This document shows, piece after piece, positions 1-8,093 of a stretch of 64,000 bases of DNA. How positions within the stretch are numbered: the first letter of the stretch is position 1; each line of letters opens with the position of its first letter. Below the pieces are notes generated by a model. The model did not search any database, had not been told where the DNA came from, and was given only the letters and a program-made list of their open reading frames with translations. Where the stretch lies: positions 1-64,000 of the forward strand of contig NZ_JACHGO010000001.1 in NCBI RefSeq assembly GCF_014202345.1, read 5' to 3'. Source of the DNA: Desulfovibrio intestinalis. Lineage in GTDB: Bacteria > Desulfobacterota > Desulfovibrionia > Desulfovibrionales > Desulfovibrionaceae. The position numbers were made by a program, and so were the translations under genes.

Positions 1-259
1 CGCTGCCATACTAGGCTGACGCCGTATATATGCGAGCATCCGAACGAATTTCCAAAGTCTATTTTCCCTTGACCATAGGGCGGGGCCATATATGCTCTAA
101 ATTGCTAGTGTGCAGGGCTACTTTGTGACGCAAATGCCTGTGGGGACAATGGGGTTTGACCTGCTACAGGATATTTGTCATAGATTTATTGTTCGGAACC
201 AGTAACCGTTAGCGAAAATAGGTTCCACGCCATGCAATGCAGTAATAAAGGAGCTTCCT
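1..259. other. Intergenic start of window
   Basis: No convincing coding region is seen. The stretch holds the upstream region of the small lipoprotein gene, including a usable ribosome binding site (aaaggag) a few bases before its ATG at 260. No tRNA, repeat or clear promoter was recognised. Confidence 0.5.
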
Positions 260-586
260 ATGCGTAAAGTGAAAATCCTGGCGGCGGTCATTCTGGCCTT
301 GTTCGTATCGGCATGCAATTCTGGTCCCGAGTGCGATTCCAGAGAAGGCAAGGACTATGTCAAAAAAGTCATGCAGGCCTATTCTCAAGAAATTGGCATA
401 AAGGATATGGGCATTGACATCGAAGGGTTTAAAACCACCAGCGCCAACAAGGATTCCTGCAAATGCGTGGCAACCGTTGTTATGGGTAAAGCCCGCACAG
501 ACGGTGAACCTCAGGTCAAATACGCTGTTGAGTTTGAGCTGCCAGTCAAGGCCAACCAAAGTTATTATATTGAGCTTATAAACTAG
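260..586 (+). CDS. Small putative lipoprotein
   Basis: A 108-residue protein with a short positively charged N-terminus, a hydrophobic segment and a lipobox-like FVSAC at about residues 15-19, so it is probably lipidated on that Cys and anchored in a membrane. The mature part has three more Cys (near CDS and CKC) and no domain I recognise. An AAAGGAG ribosome binding site precedes the ATG, and a strong hairpin follows the stop, so it is probably a single-gene transcription unit. The family is unknown to me; being a lipoprotein is well supported, function is not. Confidence 0.75.
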   Translation: MRKVKILAAVILALFVSACNSGPECDSREGKDYVKKVMQAYSQEIGIKDMGIDIEGFKTTSANKDSCKCVATVVMGKARTDGEPQVKYAVEFELPVKANQSYYIELIN

Positions 587-602
587 CCGCACCTGTCAAA
601 AC

Positions 603-632
603 GCGCTTTCCGTTTTGTTGTACGGAAAGCGC
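603..632 (+). terminator. Hairpin terminator after lipoprotein gene
   Basis: An 11-bp perfect inverted repeat (GCGCTTTCCGT / ACGGAAAGCGC) with an 8-nt loop lies 17 nt after the stop codon. The following T-tract is weak (TTAGTTTTGG), so this is a probable rather than certain intrinsic terminator. Confidence 0.6.
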
Positions 633-764
633 GGATTAGTTTTGGCTGGCTATGTTGCCTGGTTTTTAACCGCTGTGCTGTTGGCCGCAGGCTATTCTCA
701 ACAGCCGTAAGGCCATTGCAAGTTCGCATCGCTTGGCATTTACAGTTATGCTAACATATGACTT

Positions 765-1280
765 CTAAAAGGATTTTTTGAATGATGTTGATGATGCTTG
801 CAGTGCCGTCGCTCCTGCCTTGGCCACCGCAGTATCTTCCATAACGCTTCCGCCGCTCACGCCAATGGCCCCGATTATGACGCCATCGCGCACCAGCAAC
901 TCGCCGCCGCCGAAAATCACAAGTCCGTCATTGGTTGCCTCAATGCCGAACAGTTCTTTACCCGGCTGAGCGGCTGCCCCAAATTCAGATGTGGGCATGT
1001 TGAAAAAGCGTGCAGTTATGGCCTTCTTTTTCGCAATGTCTATGCTGCCAAGAAAAGCCCCGTCCTCGCGTGCAAAGATTTTGAGGTTTCCCCCTGCGTC
1101 CACAAGGGCAATGTTCATTGGAATTCCAATGTTTTTTGCCTTGTGCAAAGCTGCGGTGAGGATGGTTTGAGCCTCTTCCAGCGTCAGATCGCCGGGAAGG
1201 TGGGTTTTGACAGGCGCGGAATGGGCCGTGCCCAGGCCCAGAATCAGAACCAGTGTGAGTGAAAGAATAAGCGCGCGCAT
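765..1280 (-). CDS. GlcG/HbpS family protein, secreted
   Basis: A 171-residue protein with a Sec signal peptide (about residues 1-21, ending SAP/HSA), followed by a single GlcG/HbpS (DUF336) domain. Visible family features are the LTLEEAQTIL start, MNIALVDAGG, the AREDGAFLGSIDIAKKKA stretch, the FGGGELL loop and the GAIGVSGGS motif near the end. Family members outside glycolate operons bind haem or corrinoids or have unknown roles, so the ligand cannot be assigned. GGGAG precedes the ATG. It stands alone, divergent from the DUF1090-like gene. Confidence 0.85.
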   Translation of the reverse strand: MRALILSLTLVLILGLGTAHSAPVKTHLPGDLTLEEAQTILTAALHKAKNIGIPMNIALVDAGGNLKIFAREDGAFLGSIDIAKKKAITARFFNMPTSEFGAAAQPGKELFGIEATNDGLVIFGGGELLVRDGVIIGAIGVSGGSVMEDTAVAKAGATALQASSTSFKKSF

Positions 1281-1472
1281 AATGGCTCCCGATCTGCAAG
1301 GTTATGGCCGCTCAGCGGCCAATTTACAACAAACATACAGTGGTGCTAATAAGCGGGCAAGGGATAAAGTGTTTTTATCCTGTAATGCAGACTTGTGGTA
1401 AAATATGATATGCAAAACAGGTCTTCATAAAGCACATATTCAAAAGATGTTTTATAATAAGAGAGGTGCTAC

Positions 1473-1883
1473 ATGATCAAAAATATGATAAAAATTGCGT
1501 GCATGTTTGTTTGCGCAATAATGATGAGCACATTCGCGCAGGCTGCACAGGCAGAGAGCATTTGCGGCAATAAAATTGCTCAATTGGAAAAACAGCTGGC
1601 AATTGCCAAACAGCACAACAACACAGGCAAGGCGGCAGGGCTTGAGCGTGCGTTGGAAAAGGTACGCACCTGGTGCACGGATGAAAACGAACTGTCCGAA
1701 GCTGAAGTGAAGGTGTTTGAAAAGCAGGAAAAGGTAGCAGAACGTCAGGATGAACTGGACAAGGCCGTTGCCAAGGGTGACGGGCAGAAAAAGATAGAGA
1801 AGCGCAAGCAGAAGCTGACAGAAGCGCAGGGCGAACTGCGTGAAGCTGAAAAGGCCCGTGACGCCCTGAAGCAAACTCCATAA
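1473..1883 (+). CDS. DUF1090 family periplasmic coiled-coil protein
   Basis: A 136-residue protein with a signal peptide (cleavage probably after AQAAQA) and a mature part that is almost entirely charged heptad-like helix (CGNKIAQLEKQL, then KQEKVAERQDEL). Two Cys (in SICGNK and TWCTDE) are placed as in the DUF1090 (YqjC-like) family. No enzymatic motif is present. AGAGAGGTG lies before the ATG. A large palindrome follows the stop, so the gene is probably transcribed alone. Function in the family is unknown. Confidence 0.75.
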   Translation: MIKNMIKIACMFVCAIMMSTFAQAAQAESICGNKIAQLEKQLAIAKQHNNTGKAAGLERALEKVRTWCTDENELSEAEVKVFEKQEKVAERQDELDKAVAKGDGQKKIEKRKQKLTEAQGELREAEKARDALKQTP

Positions 1884-1900
1884 TGGCGTATCATGATTGA

Positions 1901-1936
1901 ATGACAAGGCCCACGCCTAGGCGTGGACCTTGTCAT
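1901..1936. terminator. Long near-perfect palindrome, probable bidirectional terminator
   Basis: ATGACAAGGCCCACGCCTAG pairs with its reverse complement over 36 nt with a single mismatch and essentially no loop. It lies 17 nt after the DUF1090-like gene. No long T-run follows on the plus strand (TCATTTGG), so termination is inferred from the stem strength. Confidence 0.6.
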
Positions 1937-2054
1937 TTGGGGCTGCCTGCTTTTCAGACAGGGAAGTTTATTTTCTGTTGCCGGAGGGGTGCACTACGGT
2001 TTTCTGGTTGTCTGCCTTGCGTATGCTGCCCTTGCCGAATGTTTGGGGCACCTT

Positions 2055-2176
2055 TTAGAGCAGATTAACTTCGAAATTCTTTACATTTCAAAGTTGTCAT
2101 TCAGCCGAAATTACATTTTCCGGCTGAATCCACGCGCGTTGCGCCGCGCTGCACACTCGCGCAGTAAAGCTGTTCT
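2055..2176 (-). repeat. Structured dispersed repeat, copy 1
   Basis: About 120 nt that match 61608-61726 closely over their whole length. It contains a series of small stems: GAAAT/ATTTC, ATTCAGCCG/CGGCTGAAT, GCGC/GCGC and CTGC/GCAG. The ends are imperfect inverted repeats (AGAGCAG / CTGTTCT). It sits directly against the stop codon of the TSUP transporter gene, the same placement as the second copy. A MITE-like or 3'-UTR element is inferred. Confidence 0.7.
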
Positions 2177-2177
2177 G

Positions 2178-2963
2178 CTACCGTATGAGAGGCATCAGAA
2201 AATATTGCCACACAAGGGTAAGCAGCAACAGGCTGAGCGAAACCATCAGGAAGCGGCGCACTGCGGCGGGGCCGACACGAATGGCCAAACGGCTGCCAAG
2301 CCAGTTGCCCATGCAGCAGGCCACGGCCATAGGCAGGGCCAGGCTCCAGACAACCACGCCGTTGATCATAAAGACCATCAGTCCTGCAAAATTGGACGCC
2401 AGATTGAGCACCTTGGACGTTGCCGATGCCTCCATCAGGCCCATGCGTAAAATCCAGTGGAAAGCGAGAATCAGAAAACTGCCAGTGCCAGGGCCGAAAA
2501 ATCCGTCATACGCGCCGATAAGAAGGCAGACCATTGGTGTCAGCAGCCAGAGGCGCGGGCCATACAGGGTCATGTCTTCAGCTGTGCCAGCTCTTTCCTT
2601 GCGCGGCATGAGCGTTGCGCACATGCCCACGGGCAGAAGGCCAACAAGAATTTTGCCCAGCAGGGCTGGCTCCACATGCAGCGCCAGACGCGCTCCTGCC
2701 CAGGAGCCTAAAAGAGAAAACGCCAGCCCGATCAGGGCCACACGCCAAAGCACAAGGCGGCTGCGCGCGAAGTTGCCCAGGGCTACGCAGGTGCCCAGGC
2801 AGGCGCTGAATTTGTTGGCTCCCAGAGCCATATGCGGCGGCACGCCCGTGAGCAGCAGGGCGGGCATGGTCACAAGGCCGCCTCCTCCGGCAATGGCATC
2901 AATAAAGCCCCCGGCAAATGCGGCAGCAATGCCTGCCACCAGGGCGATGAGGCCGAATTCCAT
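2178..2963 (-). CDS. TSUP family membrane exporter (TauE/SafE/YfcA type)
   Basis: A 261-residue integral membrane protein with roughly eight hydrophobic segments. The N-terminal GGFIDAIAGGGGLVTMPALL motif is typical of COG0730 sulfite/organosulfonate exporters, and PGTGSFLILAF marks the second repeat half. The start is taken at ATG 2963 because AAGGAG lies 8 nt upstream; the GTG at 2972 would be one base from that site. The preceding DUF486 gene ends at 2966, so the two are coupled. Substrate (sulfite, sulfonate, other anion) is not shown by the sequence. The structured repeat follows the stop directly. Confidence 0.88.
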   Translation of the reverse strand: MEFGLIALVAGIAAAFAGGFIDAIAGGGGLVTMPALLLTGVPPHMALGANKFSACLGTCVALGNFARSRLVLWRVALIGLAFSLLGSWAGARLALHVEPALLGKILVGLLPVGMCATLMPRKERAGTAEDMTLYGPRLWLLTPMVCLLIGAYDGFFGPGTGSFLILAFHWILRMGLMEASATSKVLNLASNFAGLMVFMINGVVVWSLALPMAVACCMGNWLGSRLAIRVGPAAVRRFLMVSLSLLLLTLVWQYFLMPLIR

Positions 2964-2965
2964 AT

Positions 2966-3313
2966 CTACCACTCCTTAAAGATAATCCACGCGGCCAGTA
3001 CTATAAGGCCAAAGCCCACCGCATGATTCCAGCGCAAGGGTTCGTGCAGCCAAAAAGCAGAGAAAAACATGAACACGGTCAGGGAAATGACCTCTTGAAT
3101 GGTTTTCAATTCCGCTGCTGAAAAATGTCCGTAACCAATGCGGTTGGCAGGCACTTGCAGTACGTATTCAAAAAAAGCCAGCCCCCAGCTGACCAGAATG
3201 ACTATGGGCAGGGCCGCACCTTTGTAGCGCAGGTGGCCGTACCACGCAAAGGTCATGAAAACATTGGAAAAGAACAAAAGGCCCACGGTGGCCACAGGAA
3301 CAGGTACGTTCAT
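2966..3313 (-). CDS. DUF486 family small membrane protein
   Basis: A 115-residue protein with about four transmembrane helices resembling the DUF486 (DMT-like) family: SNVFMTFAWYGHLRY, then LVSWGLAFFEYVLQVPANRIG and a C-terminal VGFGLIVLAAWIIFK. The ATG at 3313 gives the usual family length; an upstream in-frame Met would add 30 residues that look non-native. It is transcribed into the TSUP exporter with a 2-nt gap, suggesting joint function in small-molecule transport, but the substrate is unknown. Confidence 0.85.
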   Translation of the reverse strand: MNVPVPVATVGLLFFSNVFMTFAWYGHLRYKGAALPIVILVSWGLAFFEYVLQVPANRIGYGHFSAAELKTIQEVISLTVFMFFSAFWLHEPLRWNHAVGFGLIVLAAWIIFKEW

Positions 3314-3658
3314 ATTGCGTCCGCATGCCGGGTTGCGCCGGGCAAAAGGAATGGCACGCCTGCCACGGATGCAGGCAAGGCTGAGGCATATATGCAGGGA
3401 CATACGGAGTCAAGAAATACTGGGATCAAGACTGCGCTGCAGAGCTGTGGAAAAATGAAAGCAGATATCTGCCCGGTGTTGCAGCATTTATTCAGCATCT
3501 TGTCGGCCCGGCTTGATGTTGTTTGGTGCTGGCCTGTAAAACATAGGCCCGCAGAGGCGTTTTATGTTGGTGGCGCAGAGCCCGGCGGGCACTGCCCCGG
3601 AAACACAGTTTCAGACCAGGTGGCTTTGTCACTGGACTGAAGCAACGCTACAATTGGA

Positions 3659-3696
3659 TGTGGGGAAGAGCCCTTTTAAAAAGGCTCCTCCCCACA
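3659..3696 (-). terminator. Hairpin downstream of thiC
   Basis: TGTGGGGA-AGAGCC and GGCTC-CTCCCCACA form a long stem around an AT-rich loop (CTTTTAAAAA), starting about 25 nt after the thiC stop on the minus strand. There is no long T-run, so termination strength is uncertain. Confidence 0.55.
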
Positions 3697-3719
3697 AAGG
3701 ATCTCAAAATGAAATCGGT

Positions 3720-5000
3720 TTAATGATCCCGAAGCATCTTGACCGAGCAGAATTTGCCGCACATGGCGCATACTTCTTCAGTCTTGTGATCTTCGCGGCG
3801 TTTTTCAAGCATTTGAGGATCAAGGGCAGCCTTGGACATGCCCTCCCAGTCCAGAGCCTTGCGGGCAGCGTTCATAGCTGCTTCGCGGGCAACGGCGTGG
3901 GGGCGTCCCAGGGCTGTTTCGCCCACCTGGGCCGCTACGCGCGAGGCCATAACGCCCGCCCGCACGTCGGCTTCGTCAGGCAGCGTAAGGTGTTCGGCGG
4001 GGGTGAGGTAGCAGAGAAAGTCCACGCCAGCCTCAACGCCCAAAGCACCGCCAATGGCGCCTGCAATGTGGTCATAGCCGGGCGCGCTGTCGCAGCACAG
4101 GGGGCCAAGCACATACAGCGGCGCGTTGTTGGTCAGGCGCTTGATGCCCTGAATCTGGGTACGCACCTGATTGAGCGGCACATGCCCCGGCCCTTCAATC
4201 ATGCACTGTACGCCGCGTTCAAGGGCGTATTTGGCAAGACGGCCCAGATTGATGACTTCTTCCCACTGGGCGGCGTCGCCCGCGTCGACACCTGCGCCGG
4301 GGCGCAGGCCGTCGCCAAGGGACAGCGTGACGTTGTAGGGACGGCAGATGTCCAGCAGGCGGTCAAAATACTCCAGCAGGGGGTTTTCGCGGTTGTTTTC
4401 CAGCATCCAGCGGGCCAGCATGGAGCCTCCGCGTGAAACAATGCCAAGAACGCGGTTGTTTTTAACGGCCATTTCGGCCCCACGCCGCGAAAGACCACAA
4501 TGCACGGTGACAAAGTCCACGCCCTGTGCGGCCTGTTTGGCTATTTCGTCAAAAAGGTCATCAGGATTCATGCTGGCGATTTCGCGGTCTGCATCAAGTA
4601 TCTGCTGGCCCACGGCATAGAGCGGCACAGTGCCCAGAGGGCGGGGGCAGGCTGCCAGCATGCCCAGACGCAGGGCGTCGAGATCTCCGGCGATGGAAAG
4701 ATCCATCACCGTGTCTGCCCCGGCATCCAGAGCGGCGTGAATTTTGCGCTCTTCTGTGCTGGGGCAGTTGTTCAAGGGAGATGTGCCAATGTTGGCGTTG
4801 ACCTTGACCTTGGCTGGCTGCCCCACAAGAATGGGCTTCAGACCGGCATGCGCAGGATTGCCAAGCAGCACCATTGTGCCTGCTTCAAGGCCGGCGATGA
4901 TGGTCTCGGGCGTAAGACCTTCTTCGGCAGCCAAAGCGGCAAGATGCGTGTCCAGCAGGCCGCGCAGAGCGGCGTTTTGTGAACAAAGCGTGGTAGACAT
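3720..5000 (-). CDS. thiC: Phosphomethylpyrimidine synthase ThiC
   Basis: A 426-residue radical-SAM enzyme converting aminoimidazole ribotide to hydroxymethylpyrimidine phosphate for thiamine synthesis in the cytoplasm. Family hallmarks seen are NANIGTS, IEGPGHVPLNQ, YVLGPL and PGYDHIAGAIGG. The C-terminal CAMCGKFC gives the CX2CX4C cluster ligands, and the short ending after MLRDH is typical of anaerobe-type ThiC. The start at 5000 follows a TPP riboswitch and terminator; an upstream in-frame extension would run through the riboswitch and is rejected. It is monocistronic here. Confidence 0.97.
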   Translation of the reverse strand: MSTTLCSQNAALRGLLDTHLAALAAEEGLTPETIIAGLEAGTMVLLGNPAHAGLKPILVGQPAKVKVNANIGTSPLNNCPSTEERKIHAALDAGADTVMDLSIAGDLDALRLGMLAACPRPLGTVPLYAVGQQILDADREIASMNPDDLFDEIAKQAAQGVDFVTVHCGLSRRGAEMAVKNNRVLGIVSRGGSMLARWMLENNRENPLLEYFDRLLDICRPYNVTLSLGDGLRPGAGVDAGDAAQWEEVINLGRLAKYALERGVQCMIEGPGHVPLNQVRTQIQGIKRLTNNAPLYVLGPLCCDSAPGYDHIAGAIGGALGVEAGVDFLCYLTPAEHLTLPDEADVRAGVMASRVAAQVGETALGRPHAVAREAAMNAARKALDWEGMSKAALDPQMLEKRREDHKTEEVCAMCGKFCSVKMLRDH

Positions 5001-5030
5001 GTGTGCCTCGCGGGTTGCGACGCAGGGCGC

Positions 5031-5063
5031 AAAAAAAACCACAAGCGGCAGAAGAGCTTGTGG
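5031..5063 (-). terminator. Attenuator terminator of the thiC leader
   Basis: On the minus strand CCACAAGC / GCTTGTGG (8 bp, 9-nt loop) is followed directly by eight Ts, a textbook intrinsic terminator. It lies between the TPP aptamer and the thiC start, so ligand binding most likely controls transcription read-through. Confidence 0.85.
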
Positions 5064-5065
5064 CT

Positions 5066-5166
5066 GCGGCTTCCCTCCGGCAGTGCGAACTGCGTCAGGT
5101 TCATAGGGTCTGGGTTTTCCCACTCTCAGCCGTGCAGCGGTTGCCCGCACGGATCCCCTAGCTCGG
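5066..5166 (-). promoter_or_regulatory. TPP riboswitch (THI element)
   Basis: Read on the minus strand, the conserved THI core is present in order: a GGGGATCC start, CGGCTGAGAG, an ACCC segment, CCTATGAACCTGA and the closing GGAGGGAAG. It is immediately upstream of an intrinsic terminator and thiC. This indicates that thiamine pyrophosphate represses thiC by premature termination. Boundaries are approximate. Confidence 0.93.
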
Positions 5167-5352
5167 CAATGAGTGTACGCCTGACGCATGCGTCTGTAAA
5201 TAGTGTCTTGCCGCCTATGAATAAGCATCCAAGGCGCTGCTGCCGTTTAAGTATGGAATGCTCTGTTGCGCATGATTAAGGGCTGATTGTGGTATGGCAA
5301 GGTGTTTTGCCGCGCACGCTTGCCTTTCATATATTATCCGCCCGCGATATTT

Positions 5353-5418
5353 GTCTGGCATTATCGTTTGGCAGTACCGTCTGACAGTCTCGTTTGGCAT
5401 TGTCTCTCTGGCAGTATC
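5353..5418 (+). repeat. Degenerate tandem 13-mers upstream of ktrB
   Basis: Four adjacent 13-nt units (GTCTGGCATTATC, GTTTGGCAGTACC, GTCTGACAGTCTC, GTTTGGCATTGTC) are followed by a fifth (TCTGGCAGTATCC) after a 2-nt shift. Looser relatives occur near 5441-5457 and 5478-5494. They precede the likely start of the potassium transporter gene and may be regulatory or a decayed repeat; no known operator was recognised. Confidence 0.6.
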
Positions 5419-5536
5419 CACCGTTCTGTCCATTGAGCGTGGTCTGCCGGGCGTTATCTTCAACGATGGGAGCATCCAATGTCTTTCGGGCATTATCAGT
5501 CTTGCAATCCCGCCACTCCTGGCTTACATGGGTGGA

Positions 5537-6901
5537 ATGCAGAGGAACCGTTTCTTCAGTCCCCTCACCTGGCCCGTATTGTCATTCCTGGCGGTTATTA
5601 TCGTTGGCGCAGCCTTGCTGTACGCCCCCGCAAGCTGGCAGGAAGGGCAGAGCCTCAGTTTGATTGACGCTGCCTTTCTATCAACGTCTGCCGTATGTGT
5701 TACGGGGCTTACCCCTGTTGATATAAGCGTTGTGCTCAGTCCTTTTGGCACAACGGTGGTGCTTCTGCTTGTGCAGTTGGGCGGTCTTGGGATCATGACC
5801 TATACGAGCATAATCTTTTTGCTCTGGCGTAATCATGTGCCCTTTACCAGCCGCGAGGCCGTAAGCCAGGAACTGCTGGGCGACAACTTCAACCTCAAGT
5901 CTTTCCTCTTACAGGTGCTGGCCCTTGTGTTCAGCATTGAGGCCGTTACCGCAGCTTTGCTGTACTGGCATGATCCTGTATTTTTTTATCCGTTCAGCGC
6001 GGTTTTTCATGCGGTTTCTGCCTTCTGCAACGCGGGATTTTCTCTTAGCCCCAACAGCCTCATGAATTTTCGCGACGATGTGGTGCTGAACTGCATTATT
6101 ACGGTCAGCGTTTTTCTGGGCAGCATTGGTTTTGGTGTGCTGCGCGAAGCGCTCGGCATCGTCACCGGAGGCCGTATGGGTGTGCCGGTGCGGAAGTTCA
6201 GCCGTTTCAGCCGTCTGGTATTGAAGACCAGCGCTTTTTTGATAATTGTGGGCGCAGCTATGGGCTTTGCCATCGAGTTCTGGCGCATTGGCAACGAGCA
6301 TGAGCTTGGCGAAGGATTTGATCTGGCCCTGACCGCGTTCTTTCAGGCAGCGGTGGCGCGCACGGCAGGCTTCAATACAGTAAATATGAACAGCCTCAGC
6401 GAAGCCACCTTGCTGATACTTATGGCGCTCATGTTTGTGGGGGGCAGCCCCGGCTCCTGCGCTGGCGGCATCAAGGTGGTGACGTTTCGGGTGTTGGTTG
6501 GCTATATTGCGGCACAGTTCAGAGGCGACAGGCAGATTGTGCTGGAAGGCCGGGGGGTGCCACGAGAGAACGTGACCCGCGCGCTGACCCTGTTCTTTCT
6601 TTATTCCATGCTTGTAGGGTTCTCCACATTTTTGCTCAGCATTACGGAATATGGCATACTGCACGGAACAATATCGGGCGAACCCTCGTTTTTGCGCATT
6701 TTGTTTGAAGAAGTCTCTGCCCTTGGCACTGTTGGTCTTACGCTGAACCTTACTTCAGAACTCAGCTCTGAAGGCAAGGGGATTATCATCATCAACATGT
6801 TTGCGGGGCGCGTCGGCCTGTTGAGCTTGCTTATGGCTGTGCAAAGCCTTCAACCGCGCAAGGCATACACCGTGGCGGAAGCCCAGCTGCCTATCGGTTA
6901 A
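5537..6901 (+). CDS. TrkH/KtrB family potassium transporter membrane subunit
   Basis: About 454 residues, the usual KtrB/TrkG length. Four membrane-pore-membrane repeats have filter-like stretches such as TSAVCVTGLTP (first pore), VSAFCNAGFSL, ARTAGFNT and SALGTVGLTLNLT, with GGSPGSCAGGIKV between. It forms the K+ (possibly Na+-coupled) pore that a KtrA-like RCK protein gates; that partner follows 235 nt downstream. The start is uncertain: ATG 5528 or 5537 gives the family length, while the frame stays open upstream to 5294 through the repeat tract, which does not look like protein. Confidence 0.9.
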   Translation: MQRNRFFSPLTWPVLSFLAVIIVGAALLYAPASWQEGQSLSLIDAAFLSTSAVCVTGLTPVDISVVLSPFGTTVVLLLVQLGGLGIMTYTSIIFLLWRNHVPFTSREAVSQELLGDNFNLKSFLLQVLALVFSIEAVTAALLYWHDPVFFYPFSAVFHAVSAFCNAGFSLSPNSLMNFRDDVVLNCIITVSVFLGSIGFGVLREALGIVTGGRMGVPVRKFSRFSRLVLKTSAFLIIVGAAMGFAIEFWRIGNEHELGEGFDLALTAFFQAAVARTAGFNTVNMNSLSEATLLILMALMFVGGSPGSCAGGIKVVTFRVLVGYIAAQFRGDRQIVLEGRGVPRENVTRALTLFFLYSMLVGFSTFLLSITEYGILHGTISGEPSFLRILFEEVSALGTVGLTLNLTSELSSEGKGIIIINMFAGRVGLLSLLMAVQSLQPRKAYTVAEAQLPIG

Positions 6902-7136
6902 TCCCGGCGTGCCCCTGCCTGCTTCGGATGTGCGTATTTATGATCCGCTTGGGGCAAAGCAAATATTTTACTGTAGCGGGCCGCCTGGGCGCTTCTTTTT
7001 ATTGTTGATTGAAGACAGGATATTACTGCCGTTCTGCGGCGGATTTTGTACAAAAGACGGCTGGACACGGCTTTTGAGACCCTGCCCGGCATAAAGGCGT
7101 TTCCGGCAGTGGCGGATGCGTCATTGTGAGAAATAT

Positions 7137-7796
7137 ATGGCGGAGAAAAAACAAGAGATCGGCGTTATCGGCCTGGGCAAGTTCGGGCTGCGCATGGCCA
7201 CCACCCTGGTTTCGCTGGGGCATACGGTGGTAGGCATAGACATGTCTGACGCGCGGGTTCAGCGGGCCGAAGAGGCGTTGAACTCCGTATACAAGGCCGA
7301 TGCCACCAATATTGCTGTGCTGCGGTCACTGCATGTGCAGGATTTGGACTGGGTGGTCATCAGTGTGGGGCAGAGTGTTGAGCAATCCCTCAGCATCACC
7401 CTGAATGTGCAGGAACTGGGCGGCCCCAAGATATGGGTCAAGGCTTCCAACGAAGAACACCGCAAGATTCTGCAACGTCTGCGCGTAAACCGCGCTCTCG
7501 TGCCAGAAATGGAGGCCGCTGTTATGGCCGCTCACCAGCTTACCTACCCTGGCATGCTGGACCTTATTCCCAAATATGGCGGCATAGCCATTCAGGAGTT
7601 GAAGGTGGACGAGTGGCACGGGCGAACCCTTATTGATCTCAATCTGATGCAGCGCTTCAATGTTATGGTGTTGGGCATACGCCCCGTGGGAGAGCATTCC
7701 TTCAACTTCGTGCCCCCGGCCATGACGGTGCTGCAAAAGGGCGATACCATCGTGCTGGCAGGGCGAGCCAACTCAATGGGCGACCTCAAGCCCTAG
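7137..7796 (+). CDS. KtrA-type RCK regulatory subunit of potassium uptake
   Basis: A 219-residue cytoplasmic protein with an N-terminal Rossmann RCK-N domain (IGVIGLGKFGLRMATTL, then acidic VVGIDMSD ending strand 2). A C-terminal RCK-C domain (IQELKVDEWHGRTL to KGDTIVLAGR) follows. It binds nucleotides (ATP/ADP or NAD) and opens the KtrB pore. The preferred start is ATG 7137, seven codons inside the longest frame, which removes a non-conserved MRHCEKY. Pairing with the KtrB-like gene upstream supports the assignment. Confidence 0.92.
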   Translation: MAEKKQEIGVIGLGKFGLRMATTLVSLGHTVVGIDMSDARVQRAEEALNSVYKADATNIAVLRSLHVQDLDWVVISVGQSVEQSLSITLNVQELGGPKIWVKASNEEHRKILQRLRVNRALVPEMEAAVMAAHQLTYPGMLDLIPKYGGIAIQELKVDEWHGRTLIDLNLMQRFNVMVLGIRPVGEHSFNFVPPAMTVLQKGDTIVLAGRANSMGDLKP

Positions 7797-8093
7797 GGGC
7801 TTCTCTAAATAATTCTTTTGTCCAACTTGCTGCGCTAAAAGGCCGCTTTTACTCTAGTCGTGTACCGTGAGAGTGCACTTCCCCCGTAAAAAAGGCCTTT
7901 TTTCTTGCCCTTGGCGCAAAATCATTTATTTAGGAACAGTCCCTAGCCAGTACCGTTGTTTAGAAACAGCCTCGAAGCAGCGAAGTCATGAAGCCGCACA
8001 ATATCCGCATGGTGGTGAAAACGGGCGGCAAGGGTGCCGCGCCGTAGAGCAGTCGCATACCGTGCTATGCCCTTGGATTTTCAGGCCGGGGAA
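7797..8093. other. Convergent intergenic region
   Basis: About 300 nt between the KtrA-like gene (+) and the metallopeptidase (-). It holds small AT-rich palindromes (TAAAAGGCCGCTTTTA around 7837 and AAAAAAGGCCTTTTTT at 7888-7903) that may act as weak terminators. No coding region is supported. Confidence 0.45.

Noticed and set aside
3125..3640. Plus-strand 171-codon gene antisense to the DUF486 gene
   Set aside because: No domain or ribosome binding site; the minus-strand protein is a recognisable membrane family.
5353..5418. CRISPR array from tandem repeats
   Set aside because: Units are only 13 nt, directly adjacent with no spacers, and degenerate.
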